A stretch of 64,000 bases of DNA from Clusia tigrina (Eukaryota > Arthropoda > Insecta > Diptera > Clusiidae). The notes beneath the pieces were generated by a model. It was not told the DNA's origin, did no database searches, and saw nothing but the letters and a program-made list of their open reading frames with translations. Position numbers and translations under genes: made by a program. The stretch lies in contig OV050030.1 in the NCBI GenBank assembly GCA_920105625.2, positions 104,687,698 through 104,751,697 of the forward strand. Reading direction: 5' to 3'. This document shows positions 47,022 through 60,600 of this stretch, piece after piece. Numbering within the stretch: position 1 is the stretch's first letter; each line of letters opens with the position of its first letter.

Positions 47022-49265
47022 TTGTCAATTTTACCCCCTAAATGTGGAACAATCCAAACAATGTATAGCCTATGTTATCCGAAGGGTTTTTCTGAAGACT
47101 CTCTGAAAATTTCATCAGAATCGGTCCAGCCGTTTTCGAGTGCATGCATTGCTTACATGCATACAAACATACATAGGGAGGGAAAGTTTTTATCCCATTT
47201 GCCAATTTCACCCCCTACATGTAAAAAATCCAAACAATGTGTAGCGTATGTTACTCGCGAGTTTATTCTGAAAATTGCCTGAAAATTTCATCAAAATCGG
47301 TTCAGCCGTTTTCGAGTACATACGTTGCATACAAACATACATACATACATACATGCAAACTTTTATAAGGACAAAATCACGTGTTGACATAAAAGGTCAT
47401 AACTCACGAACGCGTCGACCGATTTCGTGCAAACTTATCTATAAACCATCTACACGACCATACGAACAAACCACAAAAAGTTTCATTGAATTCGGTTTGA
47501 CGGTTCATGAGTTATAAAGTCACAACGCACTTGCACCAATTTTTTATATATATAGATAGATTAGGTAGGGGGAGTTTTTATCCCTTTTGTCAATTTTACC
47601 CCCTAAATGTGGAACAATCCAAGCAATGTATAGCCTATGTTATCCGAGGGGTTTTTCTGAAGACTCTCTGAAAATTTCATCAAAATCGGTACAGCCGTTT
47701 TCGAGTGCATGCATTGCTTACATGCATACATACATACATAGGGAGGGAAAGTTTTTATCCCATTTGCCAATTTCACCCCCTACATGTAAAAAATCCAAAC
47801 AATGTGTAGCGTATGTTACTCGCGAGTTTATTCTGAAAATTGCCTGAAAATTTCATCAAAATCGGTTCAGCCGTTTTCGAGTACATACGTTGCATACAAA
47901 CATACATACATACATGCAAACTTTTATATGGACAAAATCACGTGTTGACATAAAAGGTCATAACTCACGAACGCGTCGACCGATTTCGTGCAAACTTATC
48001 TATAAACCATCTACAAGACCATACGAACAAACCACAAAAAGTTTCATTGAATTCGGTTTGACGGTTCATGAGTTATAAAGTCACAACGCACTTGCACCAA
48101 TTTTTTATATATATAGATTAGGTAGGGGGAGTTTTTATCCCTTTTGTCAATTTTACCCCCTAAATGTGGAACAATCCAAACAATGTATAGCCTATGTTAT
48201 CCGAGGGGTTTTTCTGAAGACTCTCTGAAAATTTCATCAAAATCGGTCCAGCCGTTTTCGAGTGCATGCATTGCTTACATGCATACATACATACATAGGG
48301 AGGGAAAGTTTTTATCCCATTTGCCAATTTCACCCCCTACATGTAAAAAATCCAAACAATGTGTAGCGTATGTTACTCGCGAGTTTATTCTGAAAATTGC
48401 CTGAAAATTTCATCAAAATCGGTTCAGCCGTTTTCGAGTACATACGTTGCATACAAACATACATACATACATGCAAACTTTTATATGGACAAAATCACGT
48501 GTTGACATAAAAGGTCATAACTCACGAACGCGTCGACCGATTTCGTGCAAACTTATCTATAAACCATCTACACGACCATACGAACAAACCACAAAAAGTT
48601 TCATTGAATTCGGTTTGACGGTTCATGAGTTATAAAGTCACAACGCACTTGCACCAATTTTTTATATATATAGATAGATTAGGTAGGGGGAGTTTTTATC
48701 CCTTTTGTCAATTTTACCCCCTAAATGTGGAACAATCCCAACAATGTATAGCCTATGTTATCCGAGGCGTTTTTCTGAAGACTCTCTGAAAATTTCATCA
48801 AAATCGGCCAAGCCGTTTTCGAGTGCATGCATTGCTTACATGCATACATACATACATAGGGAGGGAAAGTTTTTATCCCATTTGCCAATTTCACCCCCTA
48901 CATGTAAAAAATCCAAACAATGTGTAGCGTATGTTACTCGCGAGTTTATTCTGAAAATTGCCTGAAAATTTCATCAAAATCGGTTCAGCCGTTTTCGAGT
49001 ACATACGTTGCATACAAACATACATACGTACATGCAAACTTTTATATGGACAAAATCACGTGTTGACATAAAAGGTCATAACTCACGAACGCGTCGACCG
49101 ATTTCGTGCAAACTTATCTATAAACCATCTACACGACCATACGAACAAACCACAAAAAGTTTCATTGAATTCGGTTTGACGGTTCATGAGTTATAAAGTC
49201 ACAACGCACTTGCACCAATTTTTTATATATATAGATAGATTAGGTAGGGGGAGTTTTTATCCCTT

Positions 49266-51009
49266 TTGTCAGTTTTACCCCCTAAATGTGGAACAATCCA
49301 AACAATGTATAGCCTATGTTATCCGAGGGGTTTTTCTGAAGACTCTCTGAAAATTTCATCAAAATCGGTCCAGCCGTTTTCGAGTGCATGCATTGCTTAC
49401 ATGCATACATACATATATAGGGAGGGAAAGTTTTTATCCCATTTGCCAATTTCACCCCCTACATGTAAAAAATCCAAGCAATGTGTAGCGTATGTTACTC
49501 GCGAGTTTATTCTGAAAATTGCCTGAAAATTTCATCAAAATCGGTTCAGTCGTTTTCGAGTACATACGTTGCATACAAACATACATACATACATGCAAAC
49601 TTTTATATGGACAAAATGTATAGCCTATGTTATCCGAGGGGTTTTTCTGAAGACTCTCTGAAAATTTCATCAAAATCGGCCCAGCCGTTTTCGAGTGCAT
49701 GCATTGCTTACATGCATACATACATACATAGGTAGGGAAAGTTTTTATCCCATTTGCCAATTTCACCCCCTACATGTAAAAAATCCAAACAATGTGTAGC
49801 GTATGTTACTCGCGAGTTTATTCTGAAAATTGCCTGAAAATTTCATCAAAATCGGTTCAGCCGTTTTCGAGTACATACGTTGCATACAAACATACATACG
49901 TACATGCAAACTTTTATATGGACAAAATCACGTGTTGACATAAAAGGTCATAACTCACGAACGCGTCGACCGATTTCGTGCAAACTTATCTATAAACCAT
50001 CTACACGACCATACGAACAAACCACAAAAAGTTTCATTGAATTCGGTTTGACGGTTCATGAGTTATAAAGTCACAACGCACTTGCACCAATTTTTTATAT
50101 ATATAGATAGATTAGGTAGGGGGAGTTTTTATCCCTTTTGTCAATTTTACCCCCTAAATGTGGAACAATCCAAACAATGTATAGCCTATGTTATCCGAGG
50201 GGTTTTTCTGAAGACTCTCTGAAAATTTCATCAAAATCGGTCCAGCCGTTTTCGAGTGCATGCATTGCTTACATGCATACATACATATATAGGGAGGGAA
50301 AGTTTTTATCCCATTTGCCAATTTCACCCCCTACATGTAAAAAATCCAAACAATGTGTAGCGTATGTTACTCGCGAGTTTATTCTGAAAATTGCCTGAAA
50401 ATTTCATCAAAATCGGTTCAGCCGTTTTCGAGTACATACGTTGCATACAAACATACATACATACATGCAAACTTTTATATGGACAAAATGTATAGCCTAT
50501 GTTATCCGAGGGGTTTTTCTGAAGACTCTCTGAAAATTTCATCAAAATCGGCCCAGCCGTTTTCGAGTGCATGCATTGCTTACATGCATACATACATACA
50601 TAGGGAGGGAAAGTTTTTATCCCATTTGCCAATTTCACCCCCTACATGTAAAAAATCCAAACAATGTGTAGCGTATGTTACTCGCGAGTTTATTCTGAAA
50701 ATTGCCTGAAAATTTCATCAAAATCGGTTCAGCCGTTTTCGAGTACATACGTTGCATACAAACATACATACATACATGCAAACTTTTATATGGACAAAAT
50801 CACGTGTTGACATAAAAGGTCATAACTCACGAACGCGTCGACCGATTTCGTGCAAACTTATCTATAAACCATCTACACGACCATACGAACAAACCACAAA
50901 AAGTTTCATTGAATTCGGTTTGACGGTTCATGAGTTATAAAGTCACAACGCACTTGCACCAATTTTTTATATATATAGATAGATTAGGTAGGGGGAGTTT
51001 TTATCCCTT
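49266..51009. repeat. Tandem duplication of an 872-bp module containing a deleted satellite unit
   Basis: The spacing 49266-50138-51010 is 872 bp twice, instead of 1122 bp for two full units. In each module the word ggacaaaat (ending 49617 and 50489) joins directly to gtatagcctatg, removing 250 bp from mid-C of one unit to mid-A of the next. The normal flanks share AAT at the junction. The two modules have since diverged at a few bases (for example ggtagggaaag near 49731). The deletion therefore came first and the module was duplicated afterwards. Confidence 0.88.
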
Positions 51010-54000
51010 TTGTCAATTTTACCCCCTAAATGTGGAACAATCCAAACAATGTATAGCCTATGTTATCCGAGGGGTTTTTCTGAAGACTCTCTGAAAATTT
51101 CATCAAAATCGGTCCAGCCGTTTTCGAGTGCATGCATTGCTTACATGCATACATACATATATAGGGAGGGAAAGTTTTTATCCCATTTGCCAATTTCACC
51201 CCCTACATGTAAAAAATCCAAACAATGTGTAGCGTATGTTACTCGCGAGTTTATTCTGAAAATTGCCTGAAAATTTCATCAAAATCGGTTCAGCCGTTTT
51301 CGAGTACATACGTTGCATACAAACATACATACATACATGCAAACTTTTATATGGACAAAATCACGTGTTGACATAAAAGGTCATAACTCACGAACGCGTC
51401 GACCGATTTCGTGCAAACTTATCTATAAACCATCTACACGACCATACGAACAAACCACAAAAAGTTTCATTGAATTAGCTTTGACGGTTCATGAGTTATA
51501 AAGTCACAACGCACTTGCACCAATTTTTTATATATATAGATTAGGTAGGGGGAGTTTTTATCCCTTTTGTCAATTTTACCCCCTAAATGTGGAACAGTCC
51601 AAACAATGTATAGCCTATGTTATCCGAGGGGTTTTTCTGAAGACTCTCTGAAAATTTCATCAAAATCGGTCCAGCCGTTTTCGAGTGCATGCATTGCTTA
51701 CATGCATACATACATACATAGGGAGGGAAAGTTTTTATCCCATTTGCCAATTTCACCCCCTACATGTAAAAAATCCAAACAATGTGTAGCGTATGTTACT
51801 CGCGAGTTTATTCTGAAAATTGCCTGAAAATTTCATCAAAATCGGTTCAGCCGTTTTCGAGTACATACGTTGCATACAAACATACATACATACATGCAAA
51901 CTTTTATATGGACAAAATCACGTGTTGACATAAAAGGTCATAACTCACGAACGCATCGACCGATTTCGTGCAAACTTATCTATAAACCATCTACACGACC
52001 ATACGAACAAACCACAAAAAGTTTCATTGAATTCGGTTTGACGGTTCATGAGTTATAAAGTCACAACGCACTTGCACCAATTTTTTATATATATAGATAG
52101 ATTAGGTAGGGGGAGTTTTTATCCCTTTTGTCAATTTTACCCCCTAAATGTGGAACAATCCAAACAATGTATAGCCTATGTTATCCGAGGGGTTTTTCTG
52201 AAGACTCTCTGAAAATTTCATCAAAATCGGTCCAGCCGTTTTCGAGTCCATGCATTGCTTACATGCATACATACTTACATAGGGAGGGAAAGTTTTTATC
52301 CCATTTGCCAATTTCACCCCCTACATGTAAAAAATCCAAACAATGTGTAGCGTATGTTACTCGCGAGTTTATTCTGAAAATTGCCTGAAAATTTCATCAA
52401 AATCGGTTCAGCCGTTTTCGAGTACATACGTTGCATACAAACATACATACATACATGCAAACTTTTATAAGGACAAAATCACGTGTTGACATAAAAGGTC
52501 ATAACTCACGAACGCGTCGACCGATTTCGTGCAAACTTATCTATAAACCATCTACACGACCATACGAACAAACCACAAAAAGTTTCATTGAATTCGGTTT
52601 GACGGTTCATGAGTTATAAAGTCACAACGCACTTGCACCAATTTTTTATATATATAGATTAGGTAGGGGGAGTTTTTATCCCTTTTGTCAATTTTACCCC
52701 CTAAATGTGGAACAATCCAAACAATGCATAGCCTATGTTATCCGAGGGGTTTTTCTGAAGACTCTCTAAAAATTTCATCAAAATCGGTCCAGCCGTTTTC
52801 GAGTGCATGCATTGCTTACATGCATACATACATATATAGGGAGGGAAAGTTTTTATCCCGTTTGCCAATTTCACCCCCTACATGTAAAAAATCCAAACAA
52901 TGTGTAGCGTATGTTACTCGCGAGTTTATTCTGAAAATTGCCTGAAAATTTCATCAAAATCGGTTCAGCCGTTTTCGAGTACATACGTTGCATACAAACA
53001 TACATACATACATGCAAACTTTTATATGGACAAAATCACGTGTTGACATAAAAGGTCATAACTCACGAACGCGTCGACCGATTTCGTGCAAACTTATCTA
53101 TAAACCATCTACACGACCATACGAACAAACCACAAAAAGTTTCATTGAATTCGGTTTGACGGTTCATGAGTTATAAAGTCACAACGCACTTGCACCAATT
53201 TTTTATATATATAGATAGATTAGGTAGGGGGAGTTTTTATCCCTTTTGTCAATTTTACCCCCTAAATGTGGAACAATCCAAACAATGTATAGCCTATGTT
53301 ATCCGAGGGGTTTTTCTGAAGACTCTCTGAAAATTTCATCAAAATCGGTCCAGCCGTTTTCGAGTGCATGCATTGCTTACATGCATACATACATATATAG
53401 GGAGGGAAAGTTTTTATCCCATTTGCCAATTTCACCCCCTACATGTAAAAAATCCAAACAATGTGTAGCGTATGTTACTCGCGAGTTTATTCTGAAAATT
53501 GCCTGAAAATTTCATCAAAATCGGTTCAGCCGTTTTCGAGTACATACGTTGCATACAAACATACATACACACAAGCAAACTTTTATATGGACAAAATCAC
53601 GTGTTGACATAAAAGGTCATAACTCACGAACGCGTCGACCGATTTCGTGCAAACTTATCTATAAACCATCTACACGACCATACGAACAAACCACAAAAAG
53701 TTTCATTGAATTCGGTTTGACTGTTCATGAGTTATAAAGTCACAACGCACTTGCACCAATTTTTTATATATATAGATTAGGTAGGGGGAGTTTTTATCCC
53801 TTTTGTCAATTTTACCCCCTAAATGTGGAACAATCCAAACAATGTATAGCCTATGTTATCCGAGGGGTTTTTCTGAAGACTCTCTGAAAATTTCATCAAA
53901 ATCGGTCCAGCCGTTTTCGAGTGCATGCATTGCTTACATGCATACATACATACATAGGGAGGGAAAGTTTTTATCCCATTTGCCAATTTCACCCCCTACA

Positions 54001-57000
54001 TGTAAAAAATCCAAACAATGTGTAGCGTATGTTACTCGCGAGTTTATTCTGAAAATTGCCTGAAAATTTCATCAAAATCGGTTCAGCCGTTTTCGAGTAC
54101 ATACGTTGCATACAAACATACATACATACATGCAAACTTTTATATGGACAAAATCACGTGTTGACATAAAAGGTCATAACTCACGAACGCGTCGACCGAT
54201 TTCGTGCAAACTTATATATAAACCATCTACACGACCATACGAACAAACCACAAAAAGTTTCATTGAATTCGGTTTGACGGTTCATGAGTTATAAAGTCAC
54301 AACGCACTTGCACCAATTTTTTATATATATAGATAGATTAGGTAGCGGGAGTTTTTATCCCTTTTGTCAATTTTACCCCCTAAATGTGGAACAATCCAAA
54401 CAATGTATAGCCTATGTTATCCGAGGGGTTTTTCTGAAGACTCTCTGAAAATTTCATCAAAATCGGTCCAGCCGTTTTCGAGTGCATGCATTGCTTACAT
54501 GCATACATACATATATAGGGAGGGAAAGTTTTTATCCCATTTGCCAATTTCACCCCCTACATGTAAAAAATCCAAACAATGTGTAGCGTATGTTACTCGC
54601 GAGTTTATTCTGAAAATTGCCTGAAAATTTCATCAAAATCGGTTCAGCCGTTTTCGAGTACATACGTTGCATACAAACATACATACACACAAGCAAACTT
54701 TTATATGGACAAAATCACGTGTTGACATAAAAGGTCATAACTCACGAACGCGTCGACCGATTTCGTGCAAACTTATCTATAAACCATCTACACGACCATA
54801 CGAACAAACCACAAAAAGTTTCATTGAATTCGGTTTGACGGTTCATGAGTTATAAAGTCACAACGCACTTGCACCAATTTTTTATATATATAGATAGATT
54901 AGGTAGGGGGAGTTTTTATCCCTTTTGTCAATTTTACCCCCTAAATGTGGAACAATCCAAACAATGTATAGCCTATGTTATCCGAGGGGTTTTTCTGAAG
55001 ACTCTCTGAAAATTTCATCAAAATCGGTCCAGCCGTTTTCGAGTGCATGCATTGCTTACATGCATACATACATACATAGGGAGGGAAAGTTTTTATCCCA
55101 TTTGCCAATTTCACCCCCTACATGTAAAAAATCCAAACAATGTGTAGCGTATGTTACTCGCGAGTTTATTCTGAAAATTGCCTAAACATTTCATCAAAAT
55201 CGGTTCAGCCGTTTTCGAGTACATACGTTGCATACAAACATACATACATACATGCAAACTTTTATATGGACAAAATCACGTGTTGACATAAAAGGTCATA
55301 ACTCACGAACGCGTCGACCGATTTCGTGCAAACTTATCTATAAACCATCTACACGACCATACGAACAAACCACAAAAAGTTTCATTGAATTCGGTTTGAC
55401 GGTTCATGAGTTATAAAGTCACAACGCACTTGCACCAATTTTTTATATATATATAGATAGATTAGGTAGGGGGAGTTTTTATCCCTTTTGTCAATTTTAC
55501 CCCCTAAATGTGGAACAATCCAAACAATGTATAGCCTATGTTATCCGAGGGGTTTTTCTGAAGACTCTCTGAAAATTTCATCAAAATCGGTCCAGCCGTT
55601 TTCGAGTGCATGCATTGCTTACATGCATACATACATATATAGGGAGGGAAAGTTTTTATCCCATTTGCCAATTTCACCCCCTACATGTAAAAAATCCAAA
55701 CAATGTGTAGCGTATGTTACTCGCGAGTTTATTCTGAAAATTGCCTGAAAATTTCATCAAAATCGGTTCAGCCGTTTTCGAGTACATACGTTGCATACAA
55801 ACATACATACACACAAGCAAACTTTTATATGGACAAAATCACGTGTTGACATAAAAGGTCATAACTCACGAACGCGTCGACCGATTTCGTGCAAACTTAT
55901 CTATAAACCATCTACACGACCATACGAACAAACCACAAAAAGTTTCATTGAATTCGGTTTGACTGTTCATGAGTTATAAAGTCACAACGCACTTGCACCA
56001 ATTTTTTATATATATAGATTAGGTAGGGGGAGTTTTTATCCCTTTTGTCAATTTTACCCCCTAAATGTGGAACAATCCAAACAATGTATAGCCTATGTTA
56101 TCCGAGGGGTTTTTCTGAAGACTCTCTGAAAATTTCATCAAAATCGGTCCAGCCGTTTTCGAGTGCATGCATTGCTTACATGCATACATACATACATAGG
56201 GAGGGAAAGTTTTTATCCCATTTGCCAATTTCACCCCCTACATGTAAAAAATCCAAACAATGTGTAGCGTATGTTACTCGCGAGTTTATTCTGAAAATTG
56301 CCTGAAAATTTCATCAAAATCGGTTCAGCCGTTTTCGAGTACATACGTTGCATACAAACATACATACATACATGCAAACTTTTATATGGACAAAATCACG
56401 TGTTGACATAAAAGGTCATAACTCACGAACGCGTCGACCGATTTCGTGCAAACTTATCTATAAACCATCTACACGACCATACGAACAAACCACAAAAAGT
56501 TTCATTGAATTCGGTTTGACGGTTCATGAGTTATAAAGTCACAACGCACTTGCACCAATTTTTTATATATATAGATTAGGTAGGGGGAGTTTTTATCCCT
56601 TTTGTCAATTTTACCCCCTAAATGTGGAACAATCCAAACAATGCATAGCCTATGTTATCCGAGGGGTTTTTCTGAAGACTCTCTAAAAATTTCATCAAAA
56701 TCGGTCCAGCCGTTTTCGAGTGCATGCATTGCTTACATGCATACATACATATATAGGGAGGGAAAGTTTTTATCCCGTTTGCCAATTTCACCCCCTACAT
56801 GTAAAAAATCCAAACAATGTGTAGCGTATGTTACTCGCGAGTTTATTCTGAAAATTGCCTGAAAATTTCATCAAAATCGGTTCAGCCGTTTTCGAGTACA
56901 TACGTTGCATACAAACAGACATACATACATGCAAACTTTTATATGGACAAAATCACGTGTTGACATAAAAGGTCATAACTCACGAACGCGTCGACCGATT

Positions 57001-57162
57001 TCGTGCAAACTTATATATAAACCATCTACACGACCATACGAACAAACCACAAAAAGTTTCATTGAATTCGGTTTGACGGTTCATGAGTTATAAAGTCACA
57101 ACGCACTTGCACCAATTTTTTATATATATAGATAGATTAGGTAGGGGGAGTTTTTATCCCTT

Positions 57163-57606
57163 TTGTCAATTTTACCCCCTAAATGTGGAACAATCCAAAC
57201 AATGTATAGCCTATGTTATCCGAGGGGTTTTTCTGAAGACTCTCTGAAAATTTCACCAAAATCGGTCCAGCCGTTTTCGAGTGAGTTTATTCTGAAAATT
57301 GCCTGAAAATTTCATCAAAATCGGTTCAGCCGTTTTCGAGTACATACGTTGCATACAAACATACATACATACATGCAAACTTTTATATGGACAAAATCAC
57401 GTGTTGACATACAAGGTCATAACTCACGAACGCGTCGACCGATTTCGTGCAAACTTATCTATAAACCATCTACACGACCATACGAACAAACCACAAAAAG
57501 TTTCATTGAATTCGGTTTGACGGTTCATGAGTTATAAAGTCACAACGCACTTGCACCAATTTTTTATATATATAGATAGATTAGGTAGGGGGAGTTTTTA
57601 TCCCTT
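57163..57606. repeat. Satellite unit with a 117-bp internal deletion
   Basis: The unit is 444 bp. At 57283/57284 the end of the A core (ttcgagtg) is joined to agtttattctg of sub-repeat B, removing the tacata tract and the first half of B. Only one base of overlap is seen at the junction. This deletion occurs once in the window. Confidence 0.85.
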
Positions 57607-60600
57607 TTGTCAATTTTACCCCCTAAATGTGGAACAATCCAAACAATGTATAGCCTATGTTATCCGAGGGGTTTTTCTGAAGACTCTCTGAAAATTTCAT
57701 CAAAATCGGTCCAGCCGTTTTCGAGTGCATGCATTGCTTACATGCATACATACATACATAGGGAGGGAAAGTTTTTATCCCATTTGCCAATTTCACCCCC
57801 TACATGTAAAAAATCCAAACAATGTGTAGCGTATGTTACTCGCGAGTTTATTCTGAAAATTGCCTGAAAATTTCATCAAAATCGGTTCAGCCGTTTTCGA
57901 GTACATACGTTGCATACAAACATACATACATACATGCAAACTTTTATAAGGACAAAATCACGTGTTGACATAAAAGGTCATAACTCACGAACGCGTCGAC
58001 CGATTTCGTGCAAACTTATCTATAAACCATCTACACGACCATACGAACAAACCACAAAAAGTTTCATTGAATTCGGTTTGACGGTTCATGAGTTATAAAG
58101 TCACAACGCACTTGCACCAATTTTTTATATATATAGATTAGGTAGGGGGAGTTTTTATCCCTTTTGTCAATTTTACCCCCTAAATGTGGAACAATCCAAA
58201 CAATGCATAGCCTATGTTATCCGAGGGGTTTTTCTGAAGACTCTCTAAAAATTTCATCAAAATCGGTCCAGCCGTTTTCGAGTGCATGCATTGCTTACAT
58301 GCATACATACATATATAGGGAGGGAAAGTTTTTAACCCGTTTGCCAATTTCACCCCCTACATGTAAAAAATCCAAACAATGTGTAGCGTATGTTACTCGC
58401 GAGTTTATTCTGAAAATTGCCTGAAAATTTCATCAAAATCGGTTCAGCCGTTTTCGAGTACATACGTTGCATACAAACATACATACATACATGCAAACTT
58501 TTATATGGACAAAATCACGTGTTGACATAAAAGGTCATAACTCACGAACGCGTCGACCGATTTCGTGCAAACTTATCTATAAACCATCTACACGACCATA
58601 CGAACAAACCACAAAAAGTTTCATTGAATTCGGTTTGACGGTTCATGAGTTATAAAGTCACAACGCACTTGCACCAATTTTTTATATATATAGATAGATT
58701 AGGTAGGGGGAGTTTTTATCCCTTTTGTCAATTTTACCCCCTAAATGTGGAACAATCCAAACAATGTATAGCCTATGTTATCCGAGGGGTTTTTCTGAAG
58801 ACTCTCTGAAAATTTCATCAAAATCGGTCCAGCCGTTTTCGAGTGCATGCATTGCTTACATGCATACATACATACATAGGGAGGGAAAGTTTTTATCCCA
58901 TTTGCCAATTTCACCCCCTACATGTAAAAAATCCAAACAATGTGTAGCGTATGTTACTCGCGAGTTTATTCTGAAAATTGCCTGAAAATTTCATCAAAAT
59001 CGGTTCAGCCGTTTTCGAGTACATACGTTGCATACAAACATACATACATACATGCAAACTTTTATATGGACAAAATCACGTGTTGACATAAAAGGTCATA
59101 ACTCACGAACGCGTCGACCGATTTCGTGCAAACTTATCTATAAACCATCTACACGACCATACGAACAAACCACAAAAAGTTTCATTGAATTCGGTTTGAC
59201 GGTTCATGAGTTATAAAGTCACAACGCACTTGCACCAATTTTTTATATATATAGATAGATTAGGTAGGGGGAGTTTTTATCCCTTTTGTCAATTTTACCC
59301 CCTAAATGTGGAACAATCCAAACAATGTATAGCCTATGTTATCCGAGGGGTTTTTCTGAAGACTCTCTGAAAATTTCATCAAAATCGGTCCAGCCGTTTT
59401 CGAGTGCATGCATTGCTTACATGCATACATACATATATAGGGAGGGAAAGTTTTTATCCCATTTGCCAATTTCACCCCCTACATGTAAAAAATCCAAACA
59501 ATGTGTAGCGTATGTTACTCGCGAGTTTATTCTGAAAATTGCCTGAAAATTTCATCAAAATCGGTTCAGCCGTTTTCGAGTACATACGTTGCATACAAAC
59601 ATACATACACACAAGCAAACTTTTATATGGACAAAATCACGTGTTGACATAAAAGGTCATAACTCACGAACGCGTCGACCGATTTCGTGCAAACTTATCT
59701 ATAAACCATCTACACGACCATACGAACAAACCACAAAAAGTTTCATTGAATTCGGTTTGACTGTTCATGAGTTATAAAGTCACAACGCACTTGCACCAAT
59801 TTTTTATATATATAGATTAGGTAGGGGGAGTTTTTATCCCTTTTGTCAATTTTACCCCCTAAATGTGGAACAATCCAAACAATGTATAGCCTATGTTATC
59901 CGAGGGGTTTTTCTGAAGACTCTCTGAAAATTTCATCAAAATCGGTCCAGCCGTTTTCGAGTGCATGCATTGCTTACATGCATACATACATACATAGGGA
60001 GGGAAAGTTTTTATCCCATTTGCCAATTTCACCCCCTACATGTAAAAAATCCAAACAATGTGTAGCGTATGTTACTCGCGAGTTTATTCTGAAAATTGCC
60101 TGAAAATTTCATCAAAATCGGTTCAGCCGTTTTCGAGTACATACGTTGCATACAAACATACATACATACATGCAAACTTTTATATGGACAAAATCACGTG
60201 CTGACATAAAAGGTCATAACTCACGAACGCGTCGACCGATTTCGTGCAAACTTATCTATAAACCATCTACACGACCATACGAACAAACCACAAAAAGTTT
60301 CATTGAATTCGGTTTGACGGTTCATGAGTTATAAAGTCACAACGCACTTGCACCAATTTTTTATATATATAGATAGATTAGGTAGGGGGAGTTTTTATCC
60401 CTTTTGTCAATTTTACCCCCTAAATGTGGAACAATCCAAACAATGTATAGCCTATGTTATCCGAGGGGTTTTTCTGAAGACTCTCTGAAAATTTCATCAA
60501 AATCGGTCCAGCCGTTTTCGAGTGCATGCATTGCTTACATGCATACATACATACATAGGGAGGGAAAGTTTTTATCCCATTTGCCAATTTCACCCCCTAC

